Shown in pieces: positions 35,779 to 45,190 of a DNA stretch of 64,000 bases (position 1 is the stretch's first letter; each line of letters starts with the position of its first letter). Location of the stretch: positions 34,466 to 98,465 of the forward strand of contig NZ_JAANIG010000012.1 in the NCBI RefSeq assembly GCF_011174675.1. Direction: 5' to 3'. This DNA comes from Perlabentimonas gracilis. Its GTDB lineage: Bacteria > Bacteroidota > Bacteroidia > Bacteroidales > Tenuifilaceae. The position numbers and the translations under genes are program-made. A model generated the notes under the pieces. That model was not told where the DNA came from and made no database searches. It saw only the letters and a program-made list of their open reading frames with translations.

Positions 35779-36486
35779 TTACCAATTCTTTTCAACCTGA
35801 ACTCTAGCTCTTTTAGCCTTCTCCTCCTGAACACGCTCTTGCACCTGCTGCTCATTGTTTTGAATTGCTTCAAGCATTCGGCGAGCGTCCTCGGGTGATA
35901 TCTGTTGCTCTCGCTCCTGCTGGTTCTGATCCTGTTGATCCTGATTTTGATCTTGCTGCTGGTCGTCCTGATTCTGATCCTGTTGCTGATCGTCGTCAGA
36001 GTTATCGTCCTGATTTTGATCCTGTTGCTGATCTTGCTCTTGCTGCTGCTGTTGCAGCATACGCTGTGCTTGGGCAAGGTTATACTTGGTCTCCATATCG
36101 TTGGGGTTTTGCCTCAAAGAATTCTTGAAGGCCTCCACGCTCTCTTCGTACATCTCCTGGCTAAAGTAGCTGTTCCCCAGATTATGGTATACATTTGCTA
36201 ACTCATTGGCATTGGCAGAAGTGTTAGCCTTAGCCATATCGGCATACAGGTTAGCCGACTCCTCGAACTTATCCTGCTTGTACAAAGCGGCACCTAGGTT
36301 GAAATTACCTTTGAAAGAAGCTGGATTTAGCTCCAACGCCGACCGATAGGATATTTCGGAATCGAGGTATTCACCCTTCTTGAACTCCTTATTCCCCTTA
36401 CGCACAGCCTTACGCTCCGACTGGGCATAACCAACGGTGACAAAAAGCATAAGTATGAGAGAAAGTACAACTATGGTGCGTATCAT
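35779..36486 (-). CDS. batC: BatC: TPR protein with Gln/Asp-rich tail
   Basis: 235 residues. Signal peptide (1-21), three TPR units between 28 and 145 (YLDSEISYRSALELNPASFK; LYKQDKFEESANLYADMAK; SQEMYEESVEAFKNSLRQNP) and then a low-complexity block of ~50 residues made almost only of Gln, Asp and Asn (~150-200), followed by a basic end. The block is encoded by repeated CAG/GAT/AAT triplets and is likely unstructured and variable in length. Third gene from the operon end. Confidence 0.9.
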   Translation of the reverse strand: MIRTIVVLSLILMLFVTVGYAQSERKAVRKGNKEFKKGEYLDSEISYRSALELNPASFKGNFNLGAALYKQDKFEESANLYADMAKANTSANANELANVYHNLGNSYFSQEMYEESVEAFKNSLRQNPNDMETKYNLAQAQRMLQQQQQEQDQQQDQNQDDNSDDDQQQDQNQDDQQQDQNQDQQDQNQQEREQQISPEDARRMLEAIQNNEQQVQERVQEEKAKRARVQVEKNW

Positions 36487-36539
36487 CTTAATATATTTTA
36501 AATCGCTTACAATTAAAACCTAGTCAATTTATTCTGATT

Positions 36540-37580
36540 CTAATTCAAATCGTCTCTATCGCCAAAAAGATTAAGCCTTTGGATAACCCTGTTTCTTCGT
36601 TCCAGTATAAAGAAGTCGATAGCTAGCAAGATTAACGCCAGACCAAACAGGTACTGGAACTGATCGTCGTACTCAGAAAAAACTTTCTCCTTGAGCTCAG
36701 TTCGCTCCATTCGGTTAATCTCATCGAAAAGGGGCAACAGACCAATTTGGGAGTTCGATGCCCGAATATATTTTCCGCCAGCTGACAGCGCAATTTTCGA
36801 CAGGGTTTCCTCGTCGAGGCGGGTTACCACCACATTTCCATCCTTATCGCGAAGAAAGTCTCTACTATTTGGGCTAGCAGGAATGGGTGCACCCTGTGGA
36901 GAGCCTATGCCTATGGTATGAACAACAATACCACGGTCGGCTGCACGTTGAGCCGACTGAAGAGGGTCGTCTTCATGGTTCTCACCATCAGAGATAACAA
37001 TAATCACCTTGCTCGTATTGTCACTTGGGCTAAAAGAACTTGCTGCCAAATCGATGGCTGCACCAATTGCGGTACCCTGCTTAGGAACTATCCCAGGCGA
37101 TATGGATGAGAGGAACATCTTGGCCGAGGTATAGTCGTTGGTAACAGGAAGCTGCACATAGGCATCGCCTGCAAAAACGATAAGGCCAATCCTATCGTTG
37201 GTAAGCTGATCGACTAACCTTGAAATGGCCTGCTTTGCCCTCTCTAGCCTATTGGGCTGAATATCCTGCGCCATCATACTGTTGGATACATCGAGCGCTA
37301 TCATGAGCTCAATACCCTTGCGCTTGGCTTCGGTTAGCTTAGAACCAAACTGTGGGCGAGCAATGCCAAATACTATGGCCGTGTAGGCTAGCATATAGAT
37401 AATGAATTTTATCCATCCCCTTCGGGGTGAAACGCCAGGCATTAGCTGCCGGATTAGCTCCATATTTCCAAACTCCGATAGTTTCTGCCTCCTAATAAAC
37501 GACGAAAACAGGTATAGCCCAAACAGCGCTGGTATTACCAGTAGAAGGTAGAGATATTCGGGGTTAGCAAATCTAAACAT
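36540..37580 (-). CDS. batB: BatB: membrane VWA-domain protein
   Basis: 346 residues. Two N-terminal helices (~10-28, ~58-76), a von Willebrand A domain (~92-290) with an intact MIDAS site DVSNS (Asp97), T in GTAIGAAIDLA and D in ISDGENHEDD, and a C-terminal helix (~308-330). Forms the membrane VWA pair with BatA, placing the VWA domain between helices on the periplasmic side. Gap to batC is 53 nt. Confidence 0.94.
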   Translation of the reverse strand: MFRFANPEYLYLLLVIPALFGLYLFSSFIRRQKLSEFGNMELIRQLMPGVSPRRGWIKFIIYMLAYTAIVFGIARPQFGSKLTEAKRKGIELMIALDVSNSMMAQDIQPNRLERAKQAISRLVDQLTNDRIGLIVFAGDAYVQLPVTNDYTSAKMFLSSISPGIVPKQGTAIGAAIDLAASSFSPSDNTSKVIIVISDGENHEDDPLQSAQRAADRGIVVHTIGIGSPQGAPIPASPNSRDFLRDKDGNVVVTRLDEETLSKIALSAGGKYIRASNSQIGLLPLFDEINRMERTELKEKVFSEYDDQFQYLFGLALILLAIDFFILERRNRVIQRLNLFGDRDDLN

Positions 37581-37629
37581 CTTATAATCGAGTATTATAG
37601 TGTATTATCAAACAAAAGTTTACGTTCAA

Positions 37630-38622
37630 TTATGGCACACTCCTTAGCACTGTGGTACGCAATACTATATCGAGGGTAAGCATAAGCAGTGCCAATAAAG
37701 CGAAACGCAGAAACTCCTCACTTTTCCTTGTGGTTTCAATCACTTCAATCTTTGTCTTCTCCAGCTCATCTATCTGCTCGTACACACGTGCCAGCCCTTT
37801 CCCATCGGTTGCTCTAAAGTACTGTCCGCCTGTAATGTCGGCAATCTGCTTGAGTACATCCTCGTCAATTTCAACCTTCATATCCTGCATACGTGTGCCA
37901 AATGGAGTTTGAACTGGATAGGGAGCTGTTCCGTGAGTTCCTACGCCAACGGTGTACACTCTCACACCAAAGGTGCTGGCAATATCGGCGGCTGTTAATG
38001 GTGCTATTTCGCCCATATTGTTTACTCCATCGGTGAGCAGAATAACCACCTTACTCATAGCATCGCTTTCTTTGAGCCTAGCCACGGCATTGGCCAGCCC
38101 AACACCAATTGCTGTTCCATCTTCAATAAGACCTAGCTCAATACTGTTGATTTGATTGGCAACGGTTCGCAAATCGGAGGTTAAGGGACAAAGGGTAAAG
38201 CTCTCGCCGGCAAATATCACCACTCCTATCCTATCGTTTTGCCTTCCCGACACAAACTGAATAGCAATATCCTTTGCTGCCTCAAGCCTGTCGGGCTTAA
38301 AATCCTGGGCTAGCATACTGCTCGATATATCGAGCGAAATCATTATATCGATACCTTCAGTTTCAATATTTTGGGTAACATTAAACGATTGGGGGCGGGC
38401 AAGCACCAGCACCACCATTACTAAAGCTACCATACGCAATACAAATGGCAGGTGGCGTAAATACACCCTAAGCGATGCGGGAACTCCCCCAAAGGGCATC
38501 AGCGATGACATTTGAAGGCTTGCCCTGGTATCCTTTTGCTTCCAAATGTACCAAGCAACAAATGCTGGAACAAGCAAAAGCAGAAAAAACATTTTGGGAT
38601 GCACAAAGGTTATTCCACTCAT
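37630..38622 (-). CDS. batA: BatA: membrane VWA-domain protein
   Basis: 330 residues. Helices at ~10-27 and ~60-77, VWA domain with MIDAS DISSS (Asp98), Thr in DGTAIGVGLA and Asp in LLTDGVNNMG, and a C-terminal helix (~305-325). Paralogue of BatB, to which it is obviously similar (both contain AQDx..P.RLE.AK). Its start overlaps the preceding gene by 4 bp (ATGA), so translation is coupled. Confidence 0.94.
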   Translation of the reverse strand: MSGITFVHPKMFFLLLLVPAFVAWYIWKQKDTRASLQMSSLMPFGGVPASLRVYLRHLPFVLRMVALVMVVLVLARPQSFNVTQNIETEGIDIMISLDISSSMLAQDFKPDRLEAAKDIAIQFVSGRQNDRIGVVIFAGESFTLCPLTSDLRTVANQINSIELGLIEDGTAIGVGLANAVARLKESDAMSKVVILLTDGVNNMGEIAPLTAADIASTFGVRVYTVGVGTHGTAPYPVQTPFGTRMQDMKVEIDEDVLKQIADITGGQYFRATDGKGLARVYEQIDELEKTKIEVIETTRKSEEFLRFALLALLMLTLDIVLRTTVLRSVP

Positions 38623-39659
38623 TTGTCGTTGGTTTTTGCAGATTCAACGGGTAAAGTATCTTCGTTTGCTATAGCATCTATGGGCAAATCGTTTCTCACG
38701 GCGGTTTCCTCTTCAACAATTTTGGTTTCATTCACAAAGGCAAAGCCGAACTCCAAACTTGCCAGATTCTCCGACGCGTCGGGGGTAAACTTGGCAAACT
38801 TAGTTAAATCGGCCAGCGCAAGTATATCCTGCAGCTTTTCGAGCAAACGCCCCTCAAGTAGCTTAGCCTTTTGCAAGTTTTGAATAGTCTCGAATGTGGT
38901 TTGCTCCATTGCTGGCACAGCAAATCGACCCTCAATGTATGTTCGTACAATATCAGTTAAATGCGATTGGAATTGCTTAGGGTCTTGGGTGCTCCAAAGC
39001 TTTTGCGACTTAATCTGCTCCAACTCGCGCAAGGCAACAATGTGTGGTGGTTCAGCCGGCTTAAGGTTAAAGAATACGGGTTCACCCTTCCTACGTTTTA
39101 CTACAATGTAAATCAGCAGTGCAATTAGCGCAGCAAGTAAAAGCCCACCACCAACCCAAGGAGCAACCTCAGCAAATGTATAGGGTTCAGCCAAAGGATG
39201 CTTTATGTCGTATATAGTTGCCAGAGTGCTATCGGGTGGTAGGGTGTTTACCAAAAACCAAATGGGCGAGGTTTGGGCTGTATCTTGCTTTACGCCATCG
39301 GTAAATGGCAAGCGAAATGGTGGAATGCGGTAGTAGCCCTCATCAAAAGATGTTATCCTCATTCGATACACAAAATCTTTATCGCCCGTTTTTTTGGTAA
39401 TGGTATCAAGCCTTGGTTGCCCCAACACCTCAATTCCAGCTACCAGCGTATCGGCAAAAATGGGGAATTGCACCTTATAGTTTTGCGGAACAGAGGCTTC
39501 AATAGTCAATTCCACCTGATCGCCAATTAGAATGCTATCGGCACTTACCGATGACTTGAACGCGTATGTTGGATTTTGTGCCGACACAGATAACCCTTGC
39601 AGTATGCAAAGCGTAAGAGCAAGAGCAGTAGGTATAGTATATTTAACGAATCGAATCAT
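38619..39659 (-). CDS. BatD-like/DUF4381-like exported protein of the bat operon
   Basis: 346 residues. Signal peptide (1-27), an Ig-like periplasmic domain (~30-165; SVSADSILIGDQVELTIEAS is a BatD-style first strand), one transmembrane helix (~178-200) and a ~140-residue cytoplasmic helical domain with the pattern HLTDIVRTYIEGRFAVPAMEQ, which resembles the DUF4381 domain of VWA-operon proteins. This is the usual gene between the DUF58 and batA genes. 4-bp overlap with batA. Confidence 0.85.
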   Translation of the reverse strand: MIRFVKYTIPTALALTLCILQGLSVSAQNPTYAFKSSVSADSILIGDQVELTIEASVPQNYKVQFPIFADTLVAGIEVLGQPRLDTITKKTGDKDFVYRMRITSFDEGYYRIPPFRLPFTDGVKQDTAQTSPIWFLVNTLPPDSTLATIYDIKHPLAEPYTFAEVAPWVGGGLLLAALIALLIYIVVKRRKGEPVFFNLKPAEPPHIVALRELEQIKSQKLWSTQDPKQFQSHLTDIVRTYIEGRFAVPAMEQTTFETIQNLQKAKLLEGRLLEKLQDILALADLTKFAKFTPDASENLASLEFGFAFVNETKIVEEETAVRNDLPIDAIANEDTLPVESAKTNDK

Positions 39660-39680
39660 TAATCCTTTATTTGATTTGAT

Positions 39681-40568
39681 TTATGCACGTTGCTTAAACA
39701 GCTTGATTAGCGGCTTTACGTAATCCTCATTGGTTGCAATGGCTACTGAGTCTACCTTACACCTTGAGAAGGTTTGCTTAAGCGAGCCCTCGGTATCGCG
39801 CCACCACTTTGCGTAAGCATTGCGAACCATACTGCTCGAAGTATCGACCCATGAATACTGCCCACTCTCAGCATCCTTCATCTTCACCAGGCCAATGGGA
39901 GGCAGCTCTACCTCGCGGGGATCGTAAACCCTTACCCCTACCACATCGTGCTTGTTTCCCGCAATGGTTAGAGCATTGAGAAAGTTGGGTTCAACTGTAT
40001 TGGCCTTAAAATCCATAAAATCGCTCAGGACAAAGGCTGTACAACGCTTCTTTATAGCGTTAGTTAGATACCTTAACGCCTCGGACAAGTCGGTTCCCTG
40101 GCTGGTTGGGGTAAAGTTGATAAGCTCTCGAATGATATGCAGTATATGGGTGCGACCCTTTTTCGGTGGAATAAACTTTTCTACCTTATCGCTAAACATG
40201 AGTACTCCAATCTTATCGTTGTTCTGAATTGCCGAGAAGGCAAGCACAGCAGATATCTCGGTAACCAGATTCTTTTTAAGCATATTGGTTGTACCAAACA
40301 TTCGCGAGCCGCTTACATCAATGAGTAGCATCACGGTAAGTTCACGTTCCTCCTCAAAAACCTTTACGAAAGGCTGATTAAATCGGGCGGTAACATTCCA
40401 GTCGATATTGCGAATATCATCGCCGTACTGATACTCTCGCACCTCGCTAAAGGCCATCCCCCGACCCTTAAAGGCACTGTGGTACTGGCCAGCAAATATC
40501 TGACGCGACAGTCCGCGTGTCTTAATCTCAATCTTACGTACGCGTTTTAGTAATTCTGATGCTTCCAC
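39681..40568 (-). CDS. DUF58 protein of the bat operon
   Basis: 295 residues, soluble. Contains the DUF58 core MAFSEVREYQYGDDIRNIDW and a VWA-like strand LTVMLLIDVSGSRMFG with a MIDAS-like DVSGS. DUF58 proteins accompany MoxR ATPases and are thought to be their substrates or adaptors. Lies between the 142-residue exported protein and the BatD-like gene, 21 and 18 nt apart. Confidence 0.93.
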   Translation of the reverse strand: MEASELLKRVRKIEIKTRGLSRQIFAGQYHSAFKGRGMAFSEVREYQYGDDIRNIDWNVTARFNQPFVKVFEEERELTVMLLIDVSGSRMFGTTNMLKKNLVTEISAVLAFSAIQNNDKIGVLMFSDKVEKFIPPKKGRTHILHIIRELINFTPTSQGTDLSEALRYLTNAIKKRCTAFVLSDFMDFKANTVEPNFLNALTIAGNKHDVVGVRVYDPREVELPPIGLVKMKDAESGQYSWVDTSSSMVRNAYAKWWRDTEGSLKQTFSRCKVDSVAIATNEDYVKPLIKLFKQRA

Positions 40569-40586
40569 AGCTAAATTCCTGATTAT

Positions 40587-41015
40587 TCAATTACTATTAG
40601 TTTTGCAGGGTCGAGTAACAACGGTTACAAACCAGTCGCCTTTAATCAGTTCAACCTCATAATTAACTCCCTCACGCTCCTCAATCCATTTGAGCTTATC
40701 CTGTTTGCCATACCTAGCGTTTAGCTCATCCTTTAATCGATTAAAGTGCCAAGTGTTGTACATGCGAGATACCGAGGTGCAGTAACCATCGGCATTTAGC
40801 ATAAATATTAGGGTCTGCTCTTCAAATGTATTCTCGAACTTAACAAAGCTTCTGTTGTTGTTAAAAACCTCCTTGCTAAACCTAAAACCCGGAAGGTCAT
40901 CACCTACCTTTGTCCTAATCTCTTCCTTATGCAGTCCTATGTAGTTCTGTCCGAATACAGAACAGAAGGTAAGCAAGAAAAATGCGACTAGGATAGTAGG
41001 TTTAGCCTTAGCCAT
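40587..41015 (-). CDS. Small exported protein of the bat operon, unknown
   Basis: 142 residues, not recognised. Signal peptide (1-22, ending VFGQ). The mature part is mixed alpha/beta with one Cys pair (Cys82 region and a Cys near the end, RPCKTNSN). It is placed directly between moxR and the DUF58 gene with zero-base spacing to moxR, so it must be coexpressed with the complex. Possibly an accessory subunit or a passenger; no motif tells which. Confidence 0.8.
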   Translation of the reverse strand: MAKAKPTILVAFFLLTFCSVFGQNYIGLHKEEIRTKVGDDLPGFRFSKEVFNNNRSFVKFENTFEEQTLIFMLNADGYCTSVSRMYNTWHFNRLKDELNARYGKQDKLKWIEEREGVNYEVELIKGDWFVTVVTRPCKTNSN

Positions 41016-42017
41016 TTATGGAACTTCTATGGTGTTTAGTATTTCTGTGATTATATCCTCGCTGGTTATGTTTTCCGCTTCGGCCTCGTAGGTAAGACCA
41101 ATACGATGACGCAGCACATCATGGCAAACCGAACGAACATCCTCAGGAATGACGTATCCTCTACGCTTGATAAAAGCGTATGCTTTTGCAGCCAGCGAAA
41201 GGTTGATACTTGCCCTAGGCGAACCACCGTAGGCAATCATATTCTCAAAACGCTCCAGCTTGAAATCCTTTGGAAAGCGAGTTGCAAAAACTATATCCAC
41301 AATGTATTTCTCAATCTTCTCGTCCATATAAACCTCGCGAACCACATTGCGGGCTTTGATAATTTCCTCAGGCTGAACCACCTTACTTGCCTTAGGAAAT
41401 GATGATGTAACATTCTGACGAATAATCAGTTTCTCCTCCTCGACCTTGGGGTAGGTTATCTTTACCTTAAGCATAAAACGGTCTACCTGAGCCTCGGGTA
41501 GCGGATAGGTTCCCTCTTGCTCAATGGGGTTCTGAGTGGCCATAACGAGGAATGGTGATGGGAGTTTAAAAGTTTCCTCCCCAATGGTAACCTGTCGTTC
41601 CTGCATAGCCTCAAGCAGGGCACTTTGCACCTTTGCAGGGGCACGGTTTATCTCGTCGGCCAAAACAAAATTCGTGAAAATTGGGCCTTTCTTCACGTTA
41701 AACTCCTCCCGCTTCTGGCTATATACCATGGTACCAATCAGGTCGGCAGGCAGCAAATCGGGAGTGAACTGAATACGCGAAAATCCAGCATCAATGGAGC
41801 TTGCCAGGGTGTTAATTGCCAATGTTTTGGCCAGCCCGGGAACACCCTCGAGCAGGATGTGCCCGTCGGCCAAAAGGCCAATAAGCAGAGACTCCACAAG
41901 GTGCTTTTGACCAACAATCACCTTGTTCATCTCCATATTGATAATATCAACAAAAGAGCTCTCAATCCTAATGCGCTCGTTTAGCTCTTTAATGTTCACC
42001 GTTGAAGTATCGCTCAT
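41016..42017 (-). CDS. MoxR-family AAA+ ATPase
   Basis: 333 residues. Walker A EGVPGLAKT (MoxR type), Walker B VLADEINRAPAKVQSALLEAM with its DEINRA, sensor 1 FLVMATQNPIEQEGTYPLPEAQ, and sensor 2 SPRASINL. First gene of the moxR-bat operon. MoxR ATPases act as chaperone-like remodellers for VWA-domain partners; here BatA, BatB and the DUF58 protein are the obvious clients. The upstream 247 nt hold the V-ATPase terminator and presumably this operon's promoter, which I could not define. Confidence 0.95.
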   Translation of the reverse strand: MSDTSTVNIKELNERIRIESSFVDIINMEMNKVIVGQKHLVESLLIGLLADGHILLEGVPGLAKTLAINTLASSIDAGFSRIQFTPDLLPADLIGTMVYSQKREEFNVKKGPIFTNFVLADEINRAPAKVQSALLEAMQERQVTIGEETFKLPSPFLVMATQNPIEQEGTYPLPEAQVDRFMLKVKITYPKVEEEKLIIRQNVTSSFPKASKVVQPEEIIKARNVVREVYMDEKIEKYIVDIVFATRFPKDFKLERFENMIAYGGSPRASINLSLAAKAYAFIKRRGYVIPEDVRSVCHDVLRHRIGLTYEAEAENITSEDIITEILNTIEVP

Positions 42018-42218
42018 TTGTAGAAGTTTTAAGAGATATTTTACTTATTAATATTTTGCTGTTTTCGAACACAAATATGCAGAATTAATGGGGGTTACAG
42101 CGTTAAAAAGCGTTAAAAAAAGTAAAGGTTTGTTATATTGTTAAAACTTCATAAATACGACTCTGCAAGGTTTACACAATAGTTAAAAAGTGATAATTTG
42201 GATGTAATAAACAAAAAA

Positions 42219-42247
42219 ATCCCCCTGAACGAATGCTCAGGGGGATT
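42219..42247 (-). terminator. Terminator of the V-ATPase operon
   Basis: An 11-bp stem (AATCCCCCTGA / TCAGGGGGATT) with a 7-base loop and a T run on the minus strand, 18 nt past the stop of the K subunit gene. Confidence 0.88.
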
Positions 42248-42265
42248 CAACAAACAATGTTCTAT

Positions 42266-42718
<453 letters not shown>

Positions 42719-42773
42719 TTACTTTTTATTAAAGGTTATTATTATTTGTCAATTAAATACTGTTATAAAAACT

Positions 42774-44579
42774 CTATTTCACTTCTTTCTTCTGAAAAGG
42801 TTGGTAGGCCTTTCCACCGCCTACAAACCCAGCATTCTTGTAAAACTCCACAAAGGTTAAACGCATGGGGTGAACCAGCGAGCCCAAAGCGGACATAAAC
42901 AGGTTAATGGAGTGTCCGAACACAAGAATGATTATAGTTACAAGCACTCCTACCACAGGAATATCGGGAGATAAACCAAAGGCCATGCTGTTGAAAACGC
43001 TGCCAAGTATTGCACTCGATAGTCCAAGGGCAAACAGACGAATGTACGAAAGCACATCGCCAAATAGGCCAGTAACCATATTGTACACATTCCACAGGCC
43101 TAGCCCTGCATTTACAAAAGGATTTTTGCCAGGGCTATTGAAGAATAGGATGCCAATACCTGCAACTCCTAATAGCACCTTATGGGCAGTTCCAAGCAGC
43201 TCTACATTAAGACTCTCCACCTGCGAAAGGCCATAGAATACACCTGAGCCAATAAGTAGTAACAACCAGCTAAGGGTGGTGATGGCATGCATCCAACCCC
43301 ACATTTTCACCTGATTGGCAGCCTTAACAAACATGGCAAAGATTATTTGTAGAACTCCCACTCCCAGCGCAAGGGTAAACATTTGATTTTGGTCCAAGAA
43401 CATCGACTTAAACTTTTCAAGGAAAGCTATGTCTGCTTGAACTAAATCAATCCCAAAAATGGTTCCTGTAAGCACCCCAAACACAACTGTTGATAAACCA
43501 AGCAGTTGAACTAGGGTCATCAAGGGACGCATCTTTTTATCGCCCTTAAGCTTGTAAATACCTGCGCCAACAAGGAAAATCAATCCGTAACCCGCATCGC
43601 CCAAGCAAAACCCAAAGAACATCATAAAGAATGGGGCAAAAAACGGAGTTAGGTCGAGCTCGCTGTATGTTGGGCTGGTAAAAAAAGCGCCAATGGGCTC
43701 GAAGAGCTTAGAGAACTTACCATTCTTGAGCAGGATTGGAGCATCCTCATGCAGCTGTGCTTTCTCGGTCACATATGCAATGTTCTCCTTATCTAGGAAC
43801 TCCTGCAGGTTATCGTTCTTAGTTACTGGTATCCAACCTTGAAGCACCATTAGGGTTTGCTCGGCTTGCTTATCGGCGCTAGACTGAACGGCAATAAACT
43901 CAAGTTTATTAACCAGCTCGTCCTTTGCCTCCTCCATTGCAGGAAGTAGCTGTGCCAGCTCCACAAAACGGGTCTCAATCTCATTGAGGCGAGACCGGTA
44001 TCTCTCTATCTCGTTTTCCTTCTGATGAAACGAGAATGAGGGCAGCTTAACCTCCTGTACGTCAAATGGAAAATCAATTTTTTCGCCATGCTGAAGCAGC
44101 ACAAAGTACACATTTCCGCTTTGGCGTAGTATAATTTCAACAGGATTCTCAGCAGCCCACTCGTTATCGAAACCTTTGTCGGAAGCGATTAGAAAGCGCA
44201 TTTCGATACCCTGAGCCTCGATGGCCTTAACGGTATCGGGATTGAATTCGCCCCAAGGGCGAGCGTCAGCAAGGTCTTTTTGGGCCTTGCGAATGGAAAC
44301 CTCCAGCTGCTCCTGCTCCTTCTGCAGCTCCTCTATCTCGGTTAAAACCTCCTCGGCATTTGCCTTATGGGAAGCCGTCTCCTTATCGAGCTTGGAGCTT
44401 AGCGAATTGATGGCAGTAGTGTAGCGGTTTACCAAACCTAGCATACCCCTCTCCTGCTCGGTTGGTGTATGGGTTTGTTTGATAATATCAACAACCCCCA
44501 ACTCCTGTAGCTTGGCGAGGAACGAGTCGAAATCGCGGTGATATACCAGGAATCCGTATTTAATCATTGGTACTATCAT
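42774..44579 (-). CDS. ntpI: V-type ATPase subunit I (membrane stator, a-subunit)
   Basis: 601 residues. The N-terminal ~310 residues are cytoplasmic and rich in coiled coil; the C-terminal half has seven to eight helices. The essential Arg that contacts the c-ring is in LSYIRLFALGLSS (~511). FCLGDAGYGLIF is another family motif. Start overlaps the end of subunit D by 4 bp. Forms the ion half-channels with the K ring. Confidence 0.95.
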   Translation of the reverse strand: MIVPMIKYGFLVYHRDFDSFLAKLQELGVVDIIKQTHTPTEQERGMLGLVNRYTTAINSLSSKLDKETASHKANAEEVLTEIEELQKEQEQLEVSIRKAQKDLADARPWGEFNPDTVKAIEAQGIEMRFLIASDKGFDNEWAAENPVEIILRQSGNVYFVLLQHGEKIDFPFDVQEVKLPSFSFHQKENEIERYRSRLNEIETRFVELAQLLPAMEEAKDELVNKLEFIAVQSSADKQAEQTLMVLQGWIPVTKNDNLQEFLDKENIAYVTEKAQLHEDAPILLKNGKFSKLFEPIGAFFTSPTYSELDLTPFFAPFFMMFFGFCLGDAGYGLIFLVGAGIYKLKGDKKMRPLMTLVQLLGLSTVVFGVLTGTIFGIDLVQADIAFLEKFKSMFLDQNQMFTLALGVGVLQIIFAMFVKAANQVKMWGWMHAITTLSWLLLLIGSGVFYGLSQVESLNVELLGTAHKVLLGVAGIGILFFNSPGKNPFVNAGLGLWNVYNMVTGLFGDVLSYIRLFALGLSSAILGSVFNSMAFGLSPDIPVVGVLVTIIILVFGHSINLFMSALGSLVHPMRLTFVEFYKNAGFVGGGKAYQPFQKKEVK

Positions 44580-45178
44580 GCCTCTACCTCCATATTCTGC
44601 TGACGGGTTTTCACAATCTTCATCGATGATTTGGCGAGGTTCTCCTCATCCTCCATAAATCGCTTAATCTTCATTATGGCGGACTCAAATCCTGGAATTT
44701 GAACCTTCTCGTAAAGGTTAACCTTCTGCGTGGTTTTTTTCCGCGCATGATCGAGCAAACGCATCTTCTCGCTATAGAAAACACTCTCGATGCCTATGCT
44801 TGCCAACTCCTTTAGTATTTGCACCCCTGCGGGATACCAGAATGGGCGAGCAAACAGGCTGTACTCCTTCACTTTAAAGATGACATCTTCCAAAACAGGA
44901 ATTCGAACCCCGGCAATCTTTATCATCCTAAGCTTAACATCTTCAACGCTGATGAGGTCATGCTCAAACTCACCCCAAAGGCTCACCATGTAGTCGAAAT
45001 CGCGCATTTTCTGCTGAAGTTTTTCCTCCAACTCCTTTGCTTGATCCTTGGCGCGCTTCACCTCGGCACGTAACGCCGACTCCTTATTCTTAAGGGTGGG
45101 CAATGCACGCTGGCGAACCTTTAGCTGCTTGTTTAGGTCGTTAAGCGAAGTTTTATTGAATTGAAATTTAATTGCCAT
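44576..45178 (-). CDS. ntpD: V-type ATPase subunit D (central rotor shaft)
   Basis: 200 residues, mostly two long helices that form the antiparallel coiled coil of the central shaft. N-terminal FNKTSLNDLNKQLKVRQRALP and C-terminal KVNLYEKVQIPGFESAIMKI match V-type D subunits. Four-base overlap with ntpI and 12 nt from ntpB. Confidence 0.92.
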   Translation of the reverse strand: MAIKFQFNKTSLNDLNKQLKVRQRALPTLKNKESALRAEVKRAKDQAKELEEKLQQKMRDFDYMVSLWGEFEHDLISVEDVKLRMIKIAGVRIPVLEDVIFKVKEYSLFARPFWYPAGVQILKELASIGIESVFYSEKMRLLDHARKKTTQKVNLYEKVQIPGFESAIMKIKRFMEDEENLAKSSMKIVKTRQQNMEVEA

Positions 45179-45190
45179 ACTGTAAGGTTT

